Shown here: piece after piece, positions 6,597 to 9,260 of the stretch | Layout of the letters: every line of letters starts with the position of its first letter | How positions within the stretch are numbered: position 1 is the stretch's first letter | NCBI GenBank assembly: GCA_004561775.1 | Contig: SFUD01000010.1 | Span: 1-9,260, forward strand | Direction of reading: 5' to 3' | Origin: a bacterium | GTDB lineage: Bacteria > Bacteroidota > Bacteroidia > Bacteroidales > UBA932 | DNA length: 9,260 nt | Notes under the pieces: generated by a model | What the model saw: the letters and a program-made list of their open reading frames with translations, nothing else | Databases searched by the model: none | Told to the model about the DNA's origin: nothing | Position numbers and translations under genes: made by a program

Positions 6597-7787
6597 ATGG
6601 AGAGAAGGGGAATAGAATCGGATGACTTTGTAATAAAGCAGATTAGGGGCGACAAGATAATATGGGTAATATTTTATCTTCTGGCGCTTGCCTCTGCCGT
6701 TATGGTCTATTCTGCCAGCGGCTCGCTTGCATTCAAGGCAGGCACAACCAACATTCCATTTCTTATAAAGCAGCTCAAATATCTTGGAATAGGGTTTGTA
6801 GCCCTATATATCTGCTATAAGATTCCTGTGGGATACTATAGGCTTGTGGCCGTCCCGGCTCTCCTTGGAAGCATACTCCTCTCTCTTGTGATGCTTGGCT
6901 CCGGAGGTTCCATAAACAACGCCGTAAGGTGGATGAGCATTGGCTCCACCACATTCCAGCCCACGGAGATAACAAAACTTGCCATTGTAATGTACCTGGC
7001 CAGAATGATAGAGATAGGCAACCTTGAATCATTCAAGAACTACACAATAAGAATATTGATACCGGTTGGCATCACCTGCGTGCTTATGCTTGTGAGCAGC
7101 GCCTCAACAGCGCTCTTCATTGCTCTTATAAGCTTCTGTATGCTTGTTGTGGGCGGAGTAAAATGGAGCCACCTGTGGAAGAGCGCGGGCATAGCGGCCA
7201 TAGGCATTGTCCTAATCTTTATAGTTCACCTCTCTACAGGAGCCTTCTCCCGATTGGATACTGCAACCAACAGAATAGCACGCTTCTTCCAGAGCGAAAC
7301 AACCGTAGCGGAGATGACAGAGGAGGAGAGACAGGAAGAGGAAGATAAGACCTTTCAGGAGAATATGGCCAAGATAGCCATCTCCTCCGTTGGAATAAAG
7401 GGCAAGGGGCCCGGCAAGAGCACTCAGAGGTATGTCCTGCCCCACGCCTATTCCGACTACATCTATACCATAATAATAGAAGAGTATGGTTTCTTTGGAG
7501 GAGTTGTTGTGCTTATGCTGTATATGTGGCTATTCTACAGATGCATAGTCTTGGTAAGGGGATGCACGAAGGTCTTTACGGGACTTGTTGTGGGCGGATA
7601 TGGCCTTGTAATTACAAGCCAGGCTATGCTGCATATTCTTGTAAATGTAGGCATCCTTCCTGTAACGGGCCACACTCTGCCGCTTATAAGTTCGGGAGGA
7701 ACATCCATTGTTATGGTATGCTGTATGTTTGGCATAATTCTCTCCATAAGCAGGACAATAGATAGTATTAAGGCTAAAACAAATTGA
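6597..7787 (+). CDS. ftsW: FtsW, SEDS-family septal peptidoglycan glycosyltransferase
   Basis: This 396-residue polytopic membrane protein has about ten hydrophobic segments. SEDS proteins polymerise lipid II into glycan strands, and FtsW does so at the septum with FtsI. Family motifs are RWMSIG at 111-116, FQPTEITK at 120-127, the loop LPHAYSDYIY at 281-290 with D287 aligned to the essential Asp of the family (D297 in E. coli FtsW), EEYGFFG at 295-301, and LPVTGHTLPLISSGGTS at 354-370. A charged Glu-rich stretch at about 233-257 lies in the large loop before the catalytic Asp. Two usual motif positions differ: LPEAHTDF reads LPHAYSDY, and the usual PDxGT region reads SSASTA at 167-172. RodA is the alternative, but the position between murD and murG favours FtsW. 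The 13-nt upstream spacer is purine-rich, without a clear ribosome site. Confidence 0.95.
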   Translation: MERRGIESDDFVIKQIRGDKIIWVIFYLLALASAVMVYSASGSLAFKAGTTNIPFLIKQLKYLGIGFVALYICYKIPVGYYRLVAVPALLGSILLSLVMLGSGGSINNAVRWMSIGSTTFQPTEITKLAIVMYLARMIEIGNLESFKNYTIRILIPVGITCVLMLVSSASTALFIALISFCMLVVGGVKWSHLWKSAGIAAIGIVLIFIVHLSTGAFSRLDTATNRIARFFQSETTVAEMTEEERQEEEDKTFQENMAKIAISSVGIKGKGPGKSTQRYVLPHAYSDYIYTIIIEEYGFFGGVVVLMLYMWLFYRCIVLVRGCTKVFTGLVVGGYGLVITSQAMLHILVNVGILPVTGHTLPLISSGGTSIVMVCCMFGIILSISRTIDSIKAKTN

Positions 7788-7793
7788 TAGGAT

Positions 7794-8909
7794 ATGAATC
7801 AGGCACCAAGAATAATTATAAGCGGAGGCGGCACGGGAGGACATATCTTCCCGGCAATCTCCATTGCCAATGCCATAAAGGAGGCCAGGCCAAATGCAGA
7901 GATACTCTTTGTGGGCGCAACAGGCAAGATGGAGATGGAGCGTGTGCCTGCTGCAGGTTACAGAATTGAAGGCATTCCGGCAAGGGGGCTCAAGAGGCCG
8001 CTCTATTCGCTCTCCAATATTGGAGTAATAGTGGATTACCTCAGATGCAGGCGCAAGGCGGGAGAGATTCTTAAGAAGTTCCGCCCGCATCTGGTTATTG
8101 GGGTGGGAGGCTTTGCAAGCGCCGCAATAGTAAGTATGGCCGGCAAGCGCAAGATACCCGTACTGCTGCAGGAGCAGAACTCCTTTGCAGGGCTTGTAAA
8201 TACCCGCAACGGCTCTGTTGCCAAGCGCATCTGCGTAGCCTACTCCAATATGGAGCGCTTCTTTGCAAAAGAGAAGATTGTGCTCACCGGCAACCCAATA
8301 AGAAGCGCCATAACCCCTTGCACCCCGCAGATGAGAGAGGAGGGACTAAAATTTTACAACCTCAACCCGCAAATAAAGACTATCTTTGTAGTAGGTGGCA
8401 GTCTTGGCTGCCGCACACTTAATAACTGTGTAAAGAGGGCTATAGAGGAGTCCCGACCGGAGAGGGAGGGCTACCAAATAATATGGCAGTGCGGAAAGAT
8501 ATACAAAGAGGAGACAGACCGCTTTAACAAAGAGCATAAGAGCGAGCACATCCATTGTTCCGATTTTATACAGAGAATGGACCTTGCCTACGCTGCAGCA
8601 GATATTGTAATAAGCCGTGCAGGCGCAGGCACCATATCGGAGCTCTGCGTGGCAGGCAAATGTACTATCTTTGTACCGTCGCCAAATGTTGCGGAGGACC
8701 ATCAGACCCACAATGCAATGGCGCTTGTAAATGAGAATGCCGCACTTATGGTTAGGGATGCTGATGCGCTGGAGAGGCTCTTCCCTGCAGCAGAGGAGCT
8801 GCTTGGGGATGCAAAGAGAAGGGAGTCTCTGGAGCGGAACATAGCAAAGCTTGCAAAGGCAAATGCGGCAGAAGAGATTGCAAAAGAGTGTTTTAACCTG
8901 ATAGATTAG
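7794..8909 (+). CDS. murG: MurG, UDP-GlcNAc:lipid I N-acetylglucosaminyltransferase (lipid II synthase)
   Basis: This 371-residue GT-B glycosyltransferase acts on the cytoplasmic face of the membrane, adding GlcNAc to lipid I to make lipid II. The N-terminal acceptor domain has the glycine loop GGGTGGH at 11-17, with the family's conserved His17, then GVGGFAS at 103-109 and QEQNSFAG at 126-133. The linker region has GNPIR at 166-170. The C-terminal UDP-GlcNAc domain has GGSLGCRTLN at 201-210, SRAGAGTISEL at 274-284 with E283 the probable uracil/ribose contact, and EDHQTHNA at 301-308 in place of the E. coli QQYWNA region. Length is near normal (E. coli 355). The ATG is 6 nt after the ftsW stop. 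TAGGA at 7788-7792 is too close to the start to be a convincing ribosome site. Confidence 0.97.
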   Translation: MNQAPRIIISGGGTGGHIFPAISIANAIKEARPNAEILFVGATGKMEMERVPAAGYRIEGIPARGLKRPLYSLSNIGVIVDYLRCRRKAGEILKKFRPHLVIGVGGFASAAIVSMAGKRKIPVLLQEQNSFAGLVNTRNGSVAKRICVAYSNMERFFAKEKIVLTGNPIRSAITPCTPQMREEGLKFYNLNPQIKTIFVVGGSLGCRTLNNCVKRAIEESRPEREGYQIIWQCGKIYKEETDRFNKEHKSEHIHCSDFIQRMDLAYAAADIVISRAGAGTISELCVAGKCTIFVPSPNVAEDHQTHNAMALVNENAALMVRDADALERLFPAAEELLGDAKRRESLERNIAKLAKANAAEEIAKECFNLID

Positions 8910-8926
8910 AGAGGAGAAGAGACTAT

Positions 8927-9260
8927 ATGGACAATGTCTATTTTATTGGCATAGGCGGCATAGGAATGAGCGCCATTGCGCGCTACTACAAGCATGCGGG
9001 CAAAAATGTATCGGGATACGACAGAACCTGTACCAAATTAACTCAAGCACTTGAGAATGAAGGTATTCAGGTGCACTACCAGGATGATCCCTCGCTTATC
9101 CCCATAAATAAGGAGAAGACCTTGGTTATCTATACCCCTGCCGTTCCGGAGACTCTGGGAGAAATGCAGTATGTTAGGGAGAATGGCTATTGGATGGTAA
9201 AACGCTCCAAGGCGTTGGGAGAGATTGCAAGAGAGTGCACCACTCTTGCAGTTGCAGGCA
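8927..9260 (+). CDS. murC: MurC, UDP-MurNAc:L-alanine ligase, N-terminal part (cut by window edge)
   Basis: The reading frame opens at the ATG at 8927 and stays open to the edge, giving 111 complete codons. It begins MDNVYFIGIGGIGMSAIA, the dinucleotide-like glycine motif (G8-x-G-G-x-G13) of the MurC N-terminal domain. YTPAVP follows at 69-74 and KRSKALGEI at 92-100. The sequence stops at AVAG, just where the ATP-binding GTHGKT motif should continue. The enzyme makes the first ligation of the stem peptide. Mpl, a MurC-like recycling ligase, shares these N-terminal motifs but would not be expected between murG and the ftsQ-ftsA-ftsZ end of the cluster. AGGAG at 8912-8916, 10 nt before the ATG, is a plausible ribosome site. 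The gap to murG is 17 nt. Confidence 0.94.
   Translation, partial: MDNVYFIGIGGIGMSAIARYYKHAGKNVSGYDRTCTKLTQALENEGIQVHYQDDPSLIPINKEKTLVIYTPAVPETLGEMQYVRENGYWMVKRSKALGEIARECTTLAVAG

Noticed and set aside
1..9260. A novel defence, mobile or regulatory system hidden in the cluster
   Set aside because: Coding genes fill nearly the whole window, all are recognised dcw genes with intact motifs, and no gap exceeds about 50 nt. Composition is even, with no inverted repeats, integrase, transposase or CRISPR repeats seen.

Overview
The window is a stretch of a bacterial division and cell wall (dcw) cluster. All genes are on the + strand and almost no DNA is non-coding. In order it holds the last codons of rsmH (mraW), ftsL, ftsI, murE, mraY, murD, ftsW, murG and the first third of murC. 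The layout and protein details point to Bacteroidota, most likely the order Bacteroidales. FtsL is the short FtsL-like form of that phylum. FtsI carries a C-terminal PASTA domain. MraY has a long extracytoplasmic insertion. murF is missing between murE and mraY. The genes use many AGA/AGG arginine and ATA isoleucine codons throughout, with no compositional break that would suggest a recent insertion. I cannot name a genus from the sequence alone.

Layout: positions 1-49 are the RsmH C-terminus. Positions 50-99 are an A-rich spacer with an 11-bp tandem repeat that begins inside the rsmH stop region, followed by a clear Shine-Dalgarno-like sequence. ftsL (100-438) and ftsI (441-2492) are 2 nt apart. 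murE (2446-3903) starts inside ftsI, with a 47-nt overlap. A 40-nt spacer, the longest after ftsL, precedes mraY (3944-5245). murD (5249-6583), ftsW (6597-7787), murG (7794-8909) and murC (8927 to the edge) follow with gaps of 3, 13, 6 and 17 nt. I see no promoter, terminator, RNA gene, mobile element or CRISPR array, so this reads as the middle of one long operon.

The genes work as one pathway. MurC, MurD and MurE add L-Ala, D-Glu and a diamino acid to UDP-MurNAc in the cytoplasm; the DNPR motif of MurE indicates meso-diaminopimelate. MraY moves the phospho-MurNAc-pentapeptide to undecaprenyl phosphate (lipid I), and MurG adds GlcNAc (lipid II). FtsW polymerises glycan and FtsI cross-links it at the septum, within a divisome that includes FtsL. 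MurF, needed to add D-Ala-D-Ala, must be encoded elsewhere.

This is an ordinary core-genome region. All catalytic motifs I checked are present and no gene is broken. I found no sign of a previously undescribed system. The findings are small architectural points: the ftsI/murE overlap, the MraY insertion, the tandem repeat, the FtsW motif variants and the missing murF.
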